DNA from: Favolaschia claudopus
Taxonomy: Eukaryota; Basidiomycota; Agaricomycetes; Agaricales; Mycenaceae
Assembly: GCA_037176885.1 (NCBI GenBank)
Contig: JAWWNJ010000007.1
Coordinates: 186,001 to 250,000, forward strand
Direction: 5' to 3'
DNA: 64,000 nt
Shown: in pieces, positions 34,952-45,658 of the stretch
How the letters are laid out: each line of letters opens with the position of its first letter
Position numbering within the stretch: position 1 is the first letter of the stretch
Translations under genes and position numbers: made by a program
Notes under the pieces: model-generated
What the model saw: the letters and a program-made list of their open reading frames with translations, nothing else
What the model was told of the DNA's origin: nothing
Database searches by the model: none

Positions 34952-36360
34952 CTACATGCCCGGCGCGAAATATTCCAAAAACACCTGCTCCCCGACTCTC
35001 TCGTATATGTACGCCATGGCTGCAAACACGACAATGTACCAGAAAATAGAAGCACATACCGCACCGAGGCGGGCTCCCAAATGGAGGGTGCTCTTCGTCG
35101 TCTGGCGATACACGAAAATTTCGTTGGCACCGCTCGTCACGGACGATTTCGCCGCGAAAATGGTGGGTACGCCTTCGATGTCCGCGGCCTGCAGCTTATG
35201 AGACAATGCTCAGATTAGACACAAATACTCACTGCGACGGTCTGAACATGGTCGCTGGGGTCGACTTGGAGTTTGGCGATCTGCTTGATGTCTCGACGAC
35301 TGTGCACATACACCACCCCGTGGTCGCTACCGCTCACAACGACGCGACCCGAATCCGCCAGCGCCACCTGACGGACACGGGGACGCTTCTCAACAGGGAT
35401 GCGCACCGTGTTGACCACAGTCAGATCGTTGAGATGGTAGAGACGGACACCGGTGGAGGGATCGTCGATACATACAATATTCTTGGTGTGGTCAACCGCA
35501 ACCCCGCCGCTGCAATGTGTATGATAATCAGCGATGTCGACAACGGAAATATAGATCCAACGTACATTCTGCAGCCCAGATGGATTGCCTCCGCAGCGGT
35601 GGAGAGGTGCGATCCGCGGAGAGAGTATCTACAAGTTGGTCAATCCTGTTTCGCGTCGATGAATCTCGAACAAGCACTGACACGCGGCCACAGTGTACCC
35701 CGAAAACGAGCACCTCACGCTCGTTCCCCTGCATCTCCCCAAATGCAATGTCGCCGGGAGTGCAGTTTGGGATCATGAAAGCATGAACCTCCTTCAATCC
35801 CAGCCTTGAAGTCATCGTATACAAATGAAACACACCGCCGCGATGACAAACGGCAAGACGATTAGTCGCCCCGTCAAAGGCGATTCCTGTGACTTCAGCG
35901 GGGTCGTTCATCTGACGGCACCACGCTTCCTTGAAGCGAGTCTCGCCATCCTGAAACAAAGGCTCAGCAGAAGAGGCACATCTTAAAGCAGGCGAGCGTA
36001 CCTTATCGTCTCGATACCAGCAGAAAATGAATCCGCCTTGAGTGCCGCACACGAGTGCTTCACGGACATCGTCGTCGCTCTTGATCCAGCGAACGTACGT
36101 AGTAGCGCCTCGAACGTCGGGGATTGCTGGCACTTGCGCGATGCTGCGTCCGGTGGCCAAGTCCCACACCTTCGCCCCATCGGCGCCTATGCAAATATTA
36201 ACAGTTAGCGTTAGGAGGAGGACGGGAAGGGGACCTGACCTCCGCTCGCTAGGAACTTGCCGTCGTCGCACACACCGATGGAGAGAATAGCGCCGGAATG
36301 ACCCGTGAGCTTGCCTTGGAGGCGATAGTCGATTTTCTTGTTCGTTGAACGTTGTGCCAT
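34952..36360 (-). CDS. WD40-repeat protein with C-terminal membrane helix, transposon cargo
   Basis: Six exons (36360-36240, 36186-36002, 35950-35682, 35628-35566, 35509-35233, 35194-34952) give 385 residues. The start MAQRSTNKKIDYRLQGKLTG leads into WD40 blades: HSGAILSIGVCDDGKFLASG then ADGAKVWDLATGRSI, EALVCGTQGGFIFCWYRDD, GIAFDGATNRLAVCHRGG, IGGVAVDHTKNIVCIDD, and VRQVALADSGRVVVSGSD with HGVVYVHS. A hydrophobic segment near the end (FWYIVVFAAMAYIYE) predicts a single membrane span. A propeller plus C-terminal anchor recalls Sec12-like proteins, but no specific Sec12 motif is claimed. Why a transposon carries it is unknown. Intron phases are 1, 0, 2, 2, 0. Confidence 0.75.
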
Positions 36361-36550
36361 TTTTTGAGGGATACATGGTGAGCGCAACTGCTTTTATAAT
36401 AACTCTACGACTGAATACAATAAAGACGACAGGCTTGCACGTCCGAATCGAGAACAATTGCACCCCAGCTCAACGGGGATACCGCCTTATGACTTACCTC
36501 ATTCAAGGCCGGTGCTCGCTTCTTCTTCGTGCCCCTTCTACTCCGCACTC

Positions 36551-37381
36551 ATGCCCAACCCGAAATTCATTGCGAAGGTAGCTGAGCCTCCTCAGTCTCT
36601 CATCGTCCCTCTCGCCCACACGGACTTCGTTACGCCGACCTTCCCGACCCTCCTCATGCACGAGGATCTGGACGACTTCGGTCCTCCTCCGCAAGCCCCC
36701 CAGAAAAAACCGCATCCACCCAAGCCACAGGCACCTAAGAAGGCTGTCGCCTTTGCAGAGCCGCCGCCCAGCCCTCTATCGGAGCCGCCGCCTAGCCCTG
36801 CGAGCACTAACAGCTCGATGTACGAAGAACTCACCCTATCTCAAGTTAAGCCCCCGTCCGGGGGTGCTTCGCGCCTCACGGACGCCGATTTCGCAGTCAT
36901 AACCGGGTGGTCGCCCGAGTACATAGCGAACTTTGACGTACATTGTTTTTTGTTTACTCATTCAGTTCCAATCTAATCTTTTTTCTTCTTTTCAAGCGCT
37001 CTGTCGCGACGCTGGTCGCCCAACGCTTAACGTTCGGCCGCTCGATGAAGAAGCAGGACGCAACAGTGATGCAGACGCTTAAGGACGACGTAAGCTCCCT
37101 GCCTCCAGTCTGAGTCGTGGAACGGATCTAATCCATCATAGATTGCGAAGGAGTACCCCGAGCTCGACACATTCGTCAAACGCTGGCCTGTCGAGAAAGT
37201 GGTGTATCGCATCTGCAAGGCGTGGGCTGCTAAGTCGTCGGCGGAGGAGAAGGAAGTGAAAGCCGTCGAAGCGGTTAGGAACTTACGCCCCGTACGTGTA
37301 CTGGCCATTTTCTCCCAAACTTTCCCTCTAACATCTGGCCAGCGCAAGGGGGCACTACAACCTTTCCCTCCGACGCGTTAG
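36551..37381 (+). CDS. Proline-rich cargo protein of unknown function
   Basis: Four exons (36551-36937, 36997-37089, 37142-37291, 37343-37381), all joined in phase 0, encode about 222 residues starting MPNPKFIAKVAEPPQSLIVP. The first exon is Pro-rich (PPPQAPQKKPHPPKPQAPKK, then PPPSPLSEPPPSP). The rest is predicted helical and charged: DADFAVITGWSPEYIANFD, RLTFGRSMKKQDATVMQTLK and YPELDTFVKRWPVEKVV. No known domain is visible. It starts 190 bases from the divergent WD40 gene, so the two may share a promoter. Confidence 0.6.
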
Positions 37382-38159
37382 CAATAGCATCTGGCCGTAG
37401 TCTCATCTCATGTACAATGTGCTTGTGAATTACCGAATCAAATTTCTTGAATCATGTGTTTCTGAATCATTTCCTTGACCATAACGACGATGCACATGGT
37501 GCCCCACCTCGTGTCCCAGCTCGGTGATTTACCGCCGCCGCCGCTATCACCTTACAATGCGGATCCTTTACAGATTGACTTGTTAATGAATAGTTTATTC
37601 TACTCACTGGTACAATATTCTCTATCTATTAGCTATCATTGTAGTATACCTACCTTGTAGTCAACCGCAATACATCTGTCTCTTGATTTCTCTTGCTTTG
37701 CGTGAAAAATCGACGGTCGTCGCGCGATTTGTGAGATACCCGAGATATCCGAGCCGTCGGCCGACCATCCGTACTCATCGGCCGATAAACAGAAACACAG
37801 AAACACTCAGTCTTTTGTGATTTTCAGACACAGTTATATATTATTGTAAGAACATACATGTGTATATACTGTACAGAGTCGTTCGTTGCCCTGAAATACC
37901 TGGTTGAGAGAGTAAAAAGTATATACATTCGAGTCATAGCGTCCGAGAAAGGAATCAATGGTGTCCCAATTTGGGTTCCCTTATATTGAGGCCTTGTACA
38001 AGGGGTCTTCTGTCTTCGCTCGTTCTCCATTGAGGAACAATGAGTCCAAGGTAAGTATATAATAAGGCCCTCTCCCCTCCTCTCCGCCCAACTTTCATTC
38101 CCATACTCTCGTCTTCTGCTCCACGCGTCTGCCGCGGGAACAGTGAGCACCCTTGTACG
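37382..38159. other. Spacer within the transposon
   Basis: AT-rich sequence between two plus-strand cargo genes. No gene is supported, and no copy of the dyad motif was found. Confidence 0.4.
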
Positions 38160-40341
38160 ATGAACAACGAAGACGACGTACCGATGGAAGGAGAAGCACC
38201 ATACACGGCTCCCGTACGCGTTGCTGATGCTGGTGTTATAGCTTTACTGAATGTTGACTTGCTTATAGCGGCGCTTGAAAGTTCCGACGAGAGGCGACGC
38301 TGATCATCCCGGTCAGAAGAGAACAGCCATTGCGGGCCCTGAGCAAGATACGGTTGACGAGGTAATGATACGTGAGCTGCTCTGCTGCTAATGTTCATAC
38401 TGAACCTGAAACAGGCACGCAACAACGAGCAATTTTACAGAGAGACTGGGAAAGATATCCGGGCACGCAGTCGCGCAGTTGCTCAAGACAACGGACATCT
38501 TCGCGCTCAACTCATTGCGGCGAATGAGAGTCTCAACAAGCGCCAGCAAGAGGTTGAGCATCTGCATGAACAGATCGCCCAAAGTCGTGCCCATCTTGAG
38601 CAGATGCGCTACGACGAAAGCGGGTTCCATCAACAGATTTTGGATGATCAAGAACAGCTTGGGAATTTGGTATGTTCCTTCGTGAAACGGGCGAGATAGT
38701 GTATACTAAATCTTTGCTTGTACAGCTTCAGCAAGTGAATGCTGCTCAGAACCAGGCCGCTGAAGCTTCCAGAAATGCATATGGGCTTCAACAGGCGATT
38801 GTATGTGTTTCCACTGCTGCAGAATTGGTAAACGTACTGACAGACATCGTGCAGCACGAACGAGATACCGAGCTGGCCCAGCTTCGCGCTCAGGTCTATA
38901 AGCAAGATGACGAAGTCAATCATCTTCGCTTGCGGCTCAAGGCTGCAGCGCGCACCAAGGCGGAGGGGACGCCCAGACGTCGCGGGCGCGTCAACAACGA
39001 GCTCTTTGCGACGCAGCAGCCTTCGACAGTGGCACTGAAGCTCGCGCTCGATCCCATTCCACATCCAACCGGGAATCCCACTCCGCTCCCGGCCGATGGT
39101 CCCGCGATACCGGCTGCTCTAGCGGACCACCCTGTCGTGAAGAGAATGGCTGAAAAGATTAACATGGACGTTGAGGAGGTGACTGAATTCATGGGGTTGT
39201 TGCAACTTACCAAAGAAACCGACGCGCAAGTCATTGTCACTCCTCCGAAGAAAAGTTCGCGCAAGGCCAAACCAAAGGACGCTATTAAGAAGTCTGCTCA
39301 GCCTGCGACGAAAGACCTGGTTAATGCGGCGCATGTGAGAACATGATCAGTTTGTCTGCAAAAAAAAAACAACTCACCAATTGTAGGCGATGACGCGAAA
39401 AGCAACATTTCGCTTGTTTAAAGTCGAGATAGGCACTGATTTCATCTTCCATGAACCGGCGACCGAGAAAGAGGTAGAGGATTTTGCCGCAGATGACGAT
39501 GCGACCCTAAAGCATTGGCAATGGGATTTTAACCCCGGCTACTTGACCTCCGCGTGGAATGCTGTTCAGATAGAGAGGGTGGTTGCTGCAGCGGTTAAGG
39601 ACGATGAGAAGGCAGATAGATATGTCAGCAAAGGCCAGATTAAGCGCGAATTTCTGGAGATTATCTTGGCGGAGCAGCTTGAGAGATGGCGCGGGGACTG
39701 GAAGCTCTTCCAGCCCAGATGGTGGGAAGCGAAGGGGCGTATCGAGACCAAGCACGAGGCAGTCGCTCGCGGAAAACTCATGCTGTACATGCGTCGCATG
39801 AATTCCAAGAACATAAACGCACAGAATAGGGTTTGTGATTTTATTGAAAGATACACTCATTGCTAAATACCTCCACCAGAAATACTTGTATCGTCGGACC
39901 ACGCTGGAAGCAGTGATCGCGTTGAAAGAGGCGGAGAATGCAGATGATCTTCCAACCTGGATCCGGCTGCTCGAGTTGCTTGACTACCTTGAGGGTGAGG
40001 GAATGTCGGAGGAGGAGGAGAAGCCCTGCATGATCAAGGGCCAGAAGATCAAGACATTCAAGATCAAGCTGTGCGTCTGGCGCGAAGCCTCCGTTGCGAA
40101 GTACATGAATATAGTGGATGCGCAGAAACGGCGCTTCGAGGAGCTTCACAACGGGACTAAGTCTGCTCCTCGCGAGCGCACCGAGGAGATCGGCAGAAGA
40201 CCCGCCCCAAAAGGTCTTCCCCGGTCCTTGTACGATAGCAAATGGCTCGCGTCGCAGTCCCCGAAGCAGTTGATGGAGTTGGAGGTCTCGGAAGACGTAT
40301 TCGCTTTGTTCGTGGCAGCGACTGATCGTATGGCAATGTAA
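38160..40341 (+). CDS. Coiled-coil cargo protein of 620 residues
   Basis: Seven exons (38160-38213, 38269-38361, 38415-38669, 38726-38800, 38855-39334, 39387-39830, 39880-40341), every one a multiple of three and every intron phase 0. The start is MNNEDDVPMEGEAPYTAP. Exons 3-5 encode a long Gln/Glu/Arg-rich coiled coil (NGHLRAQLIAANESLNKRQQ, QQVNAAQNQAAEASRNA, RDTELAQLRAQVYKQDDEVN). A basic linker (PPKKSSRKAKPKDAIKKS) precedes a Trp-rich globular part (LKHWQWDFNPGYLTSAWNAV, ERWRGDWKLFQPRWWEAKG). Family unknown. As an element-encoded, basic, dimer-forming protein it is a candidate for the accessory DNA-binding role played by TNPA in plant En/Spm, which is inference only. Confidence 0.7.
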
Positions 40342-40952
40342 TTAGCAATGTAGTAGTGTTTCTTGAATCCTTGTCCCCCAATGCGTGCATAGAAAGTTGT
40401 GAGGGAATCGAATTACAGCCTCAGCGAATGCTTTCTACCAGCGGCAAACGCCTGACAGCAGCACTCATAAACTGAGACTATATTTTGGAAGAGAATGGTC
40501 GAAAATGCAGACGGACGATGGCGACGACGACAGTGTTGGATACTGACGAAAATGCGATCTTGAAGAGTCCAATGGATGGTCCACATCGAGAGAGTCGCGA
40601 CTCAGGGTACTGCGGGCAGCAAACGCCTCGCAGCACCACATGCGCCGGACTTGATGCCGGGCGATCCAACGGACGATAGCGGCATGCCCGCGATGGAAGT
40701 AGCGAGAGAGAAGCCATCAGACGGTAGGTAGGTGGTGGCTGGCGTCGAGAGAGTCGCGGCTCAGGGCACTGCGGGCGGCAAACGCCTCGCAGCACTACAT
40801 GGGCGGGACTTGTGGGAGGAGGGAGGTGACGATATGTGACGATGGATGCGTGACGAGCGCATCAGTCACATCAAACCCTCTTTCGAAGACATCTTCGACG
40901 ATGTCTTCGAAAACTTTATTCCTTCCTCTTTACCACCACCACCACCACCACC
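40342..40952 (+). promoter_or_regulatory. Promoter region with GGCG-TTTGC-CGCC dyads and a direct repeat
   Basis: Upstream of the 1029-residue gene lie dyads GGCGGCAAACGCC or close variants at 40440-40452, 40615-40627 and 40774-40786. The last two sit in a duplicated block of about 45 bases (near 40590 and 40749: GAGAGTCGCGRCTCAGGG, then CTGCGGG...CTCGCAG), whose outer arms CTGCG/CGCAG extend the symmetry. GTGACG and CAGTCAC elements occur at 40827-40870. Confidence 0.6.
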
Positions 40953-43900
40953 ATGACCTCTCGCGGACGCAGACAACAGGGATCGAGGCGTTTGCCGCCC
41001 GATCTCTCGTCTCCAGAGCCAAGGCGTTTGCCGCCAGGCCCTGATGCTGCTTTCTCGTCGTCGTCCTCTTCGGTCCCTCCTTTCTACCCGACCACCACCA
41101 ACTCCCGCGGGCGCGGGCAACAGGAACCGAGGCGTATGCCGTCTGGTTCCTCATTCTCAAAACCTGGCCCTGCAGAATCGTCTTCATCGTCGCCGTTCAC
41201 CTCCAATCTTGGGGCGCAGCAGGAATTTCACAAAGGACCTTACCGCCTGGTTCCTCTCGGCATACTCACGCAGGAAGAGAAGGACACGCTACCCGTAAGT
41301 ATTTCTTTACAAACCGCCAGCTCTCTGCCGATACTAACTCATAATCTCCAGTCCACCTCCCACTTTCATGGCATCGTGCGCAATGACACCGGTGTCTTTC
41401 TGGTCTTCAATGCGAATCGCAACGCTCTTCTCGGTATTCCTCCTCGCCCCGCATCCCGTTCAAATGATGTCCCATACACGACAACATGGACCCATACCAC
41501 CGCCTGCTATCTTGCTTGCACTCCCCTCTTCCCGGTGTATAGCGGCGCGTTGCTACATGCTCTCGACGTCTCAATACGTTCGCTGCCGATGTGCTCGCAG
41601 GTCCAGGGGCAGGAAACGCGTTGGGCATTGACCCCCACCCTCGTCAAAAAGTGGACGGATCTGGAGAAGCTGTTGATCTCCGTGCTCGATTGCCTGTCCT
41701 TCCAAGCCAGTGAAATCAAACCAAAACCGTACTGCCCCAAAGCCTCTTCGCCCACCCTGTACGGCTACAATTCCTCCTACCTCGACCAAAGCGAGCTCGT
41801 CAGGGCTGCTTCTCGCTCACGCGACGCGTTCATGCCATTGTTTGCGTCCGTCGCGATGCACTTCGTTCTTCTCGATGGCTCTCTCCAACGCGACACCTGG
41901 CGCTCCGAGCTCATAAGGAAAGCGCGTCTGCAGTACCGGCTCATGGACTCTCTGGATGAAGCTGTCGAGCTTGTACTTCAGTGCCCTGCGGGGATGATTA
42001 TCGACACTTCAGAGGGCATGGTCCAGGAACTCGGGTGGCTATTCTCGCTACTCCTCAGTGGCGAGGCCAAAATCCACGTCCCCGTTTACTTTTTCTTGGG
42101 TGAAGACAGCCAGTCTGCCGCCAACAGGGCTTCCTGGTTAGAGAGTTATCCATTCATGCGCCATATCGCCGCCTACGTTCAGAGCGATGTCGGCTCATTA
42201 GCTAATCTCCCTCCCTCCCCCGTCAAAATGACAGAATACGTCTACATCAAGTCGACGTTCCGCAGATGGGGTGTTCTTCCCAACCCCGACTACCTGGCAG
42301 CCGTCGAGCCCGAGCCTCAGCTCCCGCCTGTGGAGCTTTACAGCGGCCAGAAAGAGGGACAGAGCTATGCTGAATTCTTCGCTCGACGGGAGGAGCGGAA
42401 TGCGAAAATCATAGCGGCAGCGTCAGACAAAGATCGACAGAAATATACCTCCCGTCTTGAGGCTTCAAAAAAGCAACAGTGCCCCTCGTCCAAAAAAGGC
42501 GCGCGAGTCTTCATGTGGGAGGAAGTCAATGGCTTCTGGGTCCGAAAGGCGTTGATACGAAGTGAAGTCGAAGACGAATGGTACGAGTTTGCACCATCCC
42601 AACGTTCCTTCGACCCAGTTAAAAATGAATGGGACCTCTGCAAGCCTCTTGACTCCAAGGCCGACGTACCTGACAACGGCGAGTACGACGACGACGACGA
42701 CGACTACATGGGCGACTGGATTGACCCCACGCCCCCTGTGGGACCCTCCGCTCCCCCATCCGCTCCCGTCTCCTCCGCTCCGCCCTCCAGTCTGCCGTCC
42801 GCTCCTCCGCCGTCCGCTCCGCTGTCCGCTCCGCCCTCCGCTCCAGCTCCCTCCACTGCAGCCCCCTCCACTACAGTACAATCGACCGATGGCAACGTCC
42901 ACGAGCCACCTCCCACGCTCCAGCATGTCGATTCATATTACGAGGAACATGAGGACGGCGACGTCTATGACCGTATGAACCGCGAAATCATCGCCTTCAC
43001 TGTCAAGAACACTCTCGAGTCTCGTTTTGGCTTCGTGAATGCGCCAGATGTCACGTTTCTGCCTGCGGAGCTGGCGCGCGCTGACCATGCTGCCCGCGTT
43101 TTGGGAGACAGGACTCAGACGGCGGACACACTGGGTCATGCCGCCCTGGCGCTGGTGCACTCGGTATTGAAGACGAAGAAACTGCAGGAAATGCCTGCCC
43201 ATCTGTTCGATCTCCGCGACGACGATGCCGTCCAGGAGATACGTAAAAACTCAGGCATTACCATCGAAATCGCTAAGAGAAACGGCGTACCGACCCACCT
43301 CTCGACTGCATATCTTCTTACACCCCATCGTGAAAGCTCGCGCATGATCGTAGTCTACAGCGCAGCCACGGCGATGCAGCTCATTCGCCTTCAATGTGCC
43401 AGCTGGCCTGAAATCATCACCCAGCTGCATGCTCTTGGGGCTCCATTCAATATCGCTGTCAAGCACGCAGGTTTTGTGCCCTCTTCGTACCAACCGGAGC
43501 TGCGTCGCTGCGCCAGTCACGGCGTTCGCCCAGAAGAATACGTACCGGATAGGCACGATTGGCGTAGGTACATAATATTGTTGGAGAAGTTTCTCCTCTC
43601 TCCTCGCGGTCGACTCGCTCTTCAAGCGGGAGGTGTCGTTGCACGTTTGGCACGTCTGGTCATCCAGGATTCACGTCTGGAACTGACAGCCGAAGATGTC
43701 GACGTCGAGACCGCCGAGGAGCATGTCAAGAACGGAGAGACATCCATCTTCTGCCATCGTTTGACCGGCGCCGAAGAGGACCTCATTCTGGGGGTGTATT
43801 CTATCAAGATGAGTAAGTTTCTTTATTTTGTTTAGTCTTCTATTTCGCTAACATCATCTCCAGACCAGCTGAATCACATTGACCCAAGCGGACATCAAGA

Positions 43901-44150
43901 AAAGCGCGTTTCATGGTGGCCACAGGCGGGCGCATTCTTCAACTCTGAGCTCAACGTTGGCTGGTGGACGCAGGACTGCGAGAACTGGTTTCAGGAAATC
44001 TTGGACCAATTCCGGAAAGGTACAGCGGAACTGCTCAACAACGCGCGATGGGGTAGGCGGATCCGTGGATACAACGCTGCCTTGAAGGCCTCCAAGAATC
44101 TGGACGCTGTCCATGCCGATTTTTTGAGCAGTCCGCCATCACTGTTTTAG
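40953..44150 (+). CDS. 1029-residue cargo protein of unknown function
   Basis: Exons 40953-41294, 41352-43812 and 43864-44150. The first intron (57 bases, phase 0) is in frame and would be read through if missed; the second is phase 1. The N-terminus MTSRGRRQQGSRRLPPDLSS carries three RRLPP/RRMPS peptides encoded by dyad-like repeats at 40987, 41023 and 41131. A globular part follows (GPYRLVPLGILTQEEKDTLP, TSHFHGIVRNDTGVFLVFNA), a region with EWYEFAPSQRSFDPVKNEWD, an acidic run and a Pro/Ser/Ala linker, then a second globular part ending ELNVGWWTQDCENWFQEILD and a basic tail. No known domain is recognised. It is the last gene before the right TIR. Confidence 0.65.
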
Positions 44151-44240
44151 AATATGCGTTTCTTTGACATAACTACACGTCGACTTGTGTATTATTGTAC
44201 ATATGGTATATGATGCATTGCATGTCCTGACTTTTAGTTT

Positions 44241-44685
44241 GGTACCGCGACGATGAGCGGCGGATGAGCCTCCGATGAGCCTCCGCTGCAAAAAAGGCAG
44301 CCTTTTATTGCCAATATCAGGGCGCCAAAAAAAGGGCTGTTTTGGCGCCCTGATATTGGCAATATCAGGACATTTAAGGATCGACTTGTTTTTCGTAAGA
44401 TTGAGTGCTAAAATGAGGCGATTTATATGCACAATAACATGGCAAGATCCGGCGCCCTGTTATTTGTGAAACATTTGCCCGGAAATGGCTCGTTTGGTAA
44501 GTGCCGTTTTATCTCAAGACTCGATAGCCCTGTTTTGCACCTTATTGTCGGATATATCGGGCTAACATTCAGGGGGCTTTTTTTCTTTGATAACAATGTA
44601 CTTAATTAGGAAATTTTTATGTACCCTGATATCTACAATAAAAACGATACTGTAAGCGGCTTATTATTTGCGCTCCTACGGTGTG
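44241..44685. repeat. Right terminal inverted repeat of the transposon
   Basis: Its reverse complement matches 27876-28321. The nested stem here pairs 44306-44326 with 44344-44364 and is perfect over 21 bases, like the left one, with the loop inverted as expected. The inner palindrome differs from the left copy (repeated GATGAGCCTCCG), so the TIRs have begun to diverge at their inner ends. Confidence 0.88.
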
Positions 44686-44748
44686 ACAGACTGCTCGCAA
44701 GCCAAACGAGGATCAGTCACACGAATAGCGACAAGAAAACATACGCAC

Positions 44749-44973
44749 GAAATCTGTAGCCTTAATAATTCCTTGACCATCGAATGGCTCCGGCGGCGCG
44801 AACCTGAGATCGTCAATGGGAGGCCGAGCAAAGGGGATTCCTAAGTATTCCATTACAGCGGGGCGGGTGCTCGCAGGATGACCGATGATCTCTCCACTGG
44901 AAGTAGAGATTCCTCCAGCAAAGACAGTGCTTGCAGCCATCATGAGCACAACAAATTTGTGTGGCCAAGGCAT
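44749..44973 (-). CDS. Type-B carboxylesterase exon 1 (signal peptide), separated from the rest
   Basis: The ATG at 44973 opens MPWPHKFVVLMMAASTVFAG, a clear secretion signal, followed by GEIIGHPASTRPAVMEYLGI and PFARPPIDDLRFAPPEPFDG, the N-terminal signature of type-B carboxylesterases. The exon ends at 44749 with a GTGCGT donor (or four bases later with GTATGT). Its intron runs 63 bases to the transposon at 44685; on the far side 65 bases remain before the acceptor at 27811-27818. Removing the element and one ACA leaves an intron of about 125 bases, so the insertion hit non-coding sequence, though splicing across 16.9 kb is unlikely to be efficient. Confidence 0.85.
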
Positions 44974-45658
44974 TTTGGAAGTGTGGAGTGCGTCGATTGA
45001 AAGACAAGAACGTGACTGACGCTTTTATAGTGGAGACTCGAGAGAGGGCAGATCTTCTCCCGCTTCCAGTACTCTCACGAATGGACCCGTGGCCCACTGG
45101 CGGATCAGGTGTGCGCGTTTCGCACAGTGAACGCGTCGTGCGTGCCGGCAAGTGGCAAAAGAAATTCGACTCTATTGATTGGATGCGAGGTGCTCATGAG
45201 TGTCGTGAAGAAATCGTCCTGTTACGAGATTCGTGCAAGACACTGACAGTAAAGGACAAGGCGCAATTGACGCGATCAAACTATGTGACTGATTTATGTC
45301 ACATCACAACACCGTGTCTTCTCATTGCTGACAACGAGTCTGCTGGCGCCGCTCCGATGGAATTCCGAGTGCTCTCTGCGTTGAATGGGTGTACTATTCC
45401 ACTAAATCTGACACACAACCTGTCTCAAGTTGTCCTCAACTTTCCCCATTTTTATTGGGTTTTTCTTGGTGTTTTCTGGCTTTTTCTTCGCTCGACGAGT
45501 TTCTGAGTCTGCTGTATCAAGCATACAGCGCCGCTACTGGGGGATTTGGAGAGCAGAAGATCACTCAAAGGAATACCAATGAACGCATTTAGAGGCTTCA
45601 GGTTGGTACATCCAAGCAGCTTACACCATGGGTGCATGTAGTTTGAGTTTTCCGGTGG

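Larger units (their letters stand above)
27876..44685. mobile_element. 16.8-kb EnSpm/CACTA-like DNA transposon with seven genes
   Basis: The ends are inverted repeats starting CACACCGTAGGAGCG on each strand, flanked by a 3-base direct repeat ACA (27873-27875 and 44686-44688). A 3-base target duplication and a Tnp2-type transposase are the hallmarks of the EnSpm/CACTA superfamily, although the ends here read CACAC rather than CACTA. Between TIRs of about 445 bases are a transposase gene and six other genes on both strands, all apparently with open frames. It sits in intron 1 of a carboxylesterase gene. High similarity of the two TIRs and intact frames suggest recent insertion. Confidence 0.88.

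Noticed and set aside
40923..40953. CACCAC-type tract before the 1029-residue gene as a CRISPR-like or satellite array
   Set aside because: A simple trinucleotide run in a 5' leader; no spacer structure, and CRISPR arrays are not expected in a fungal nucleus.
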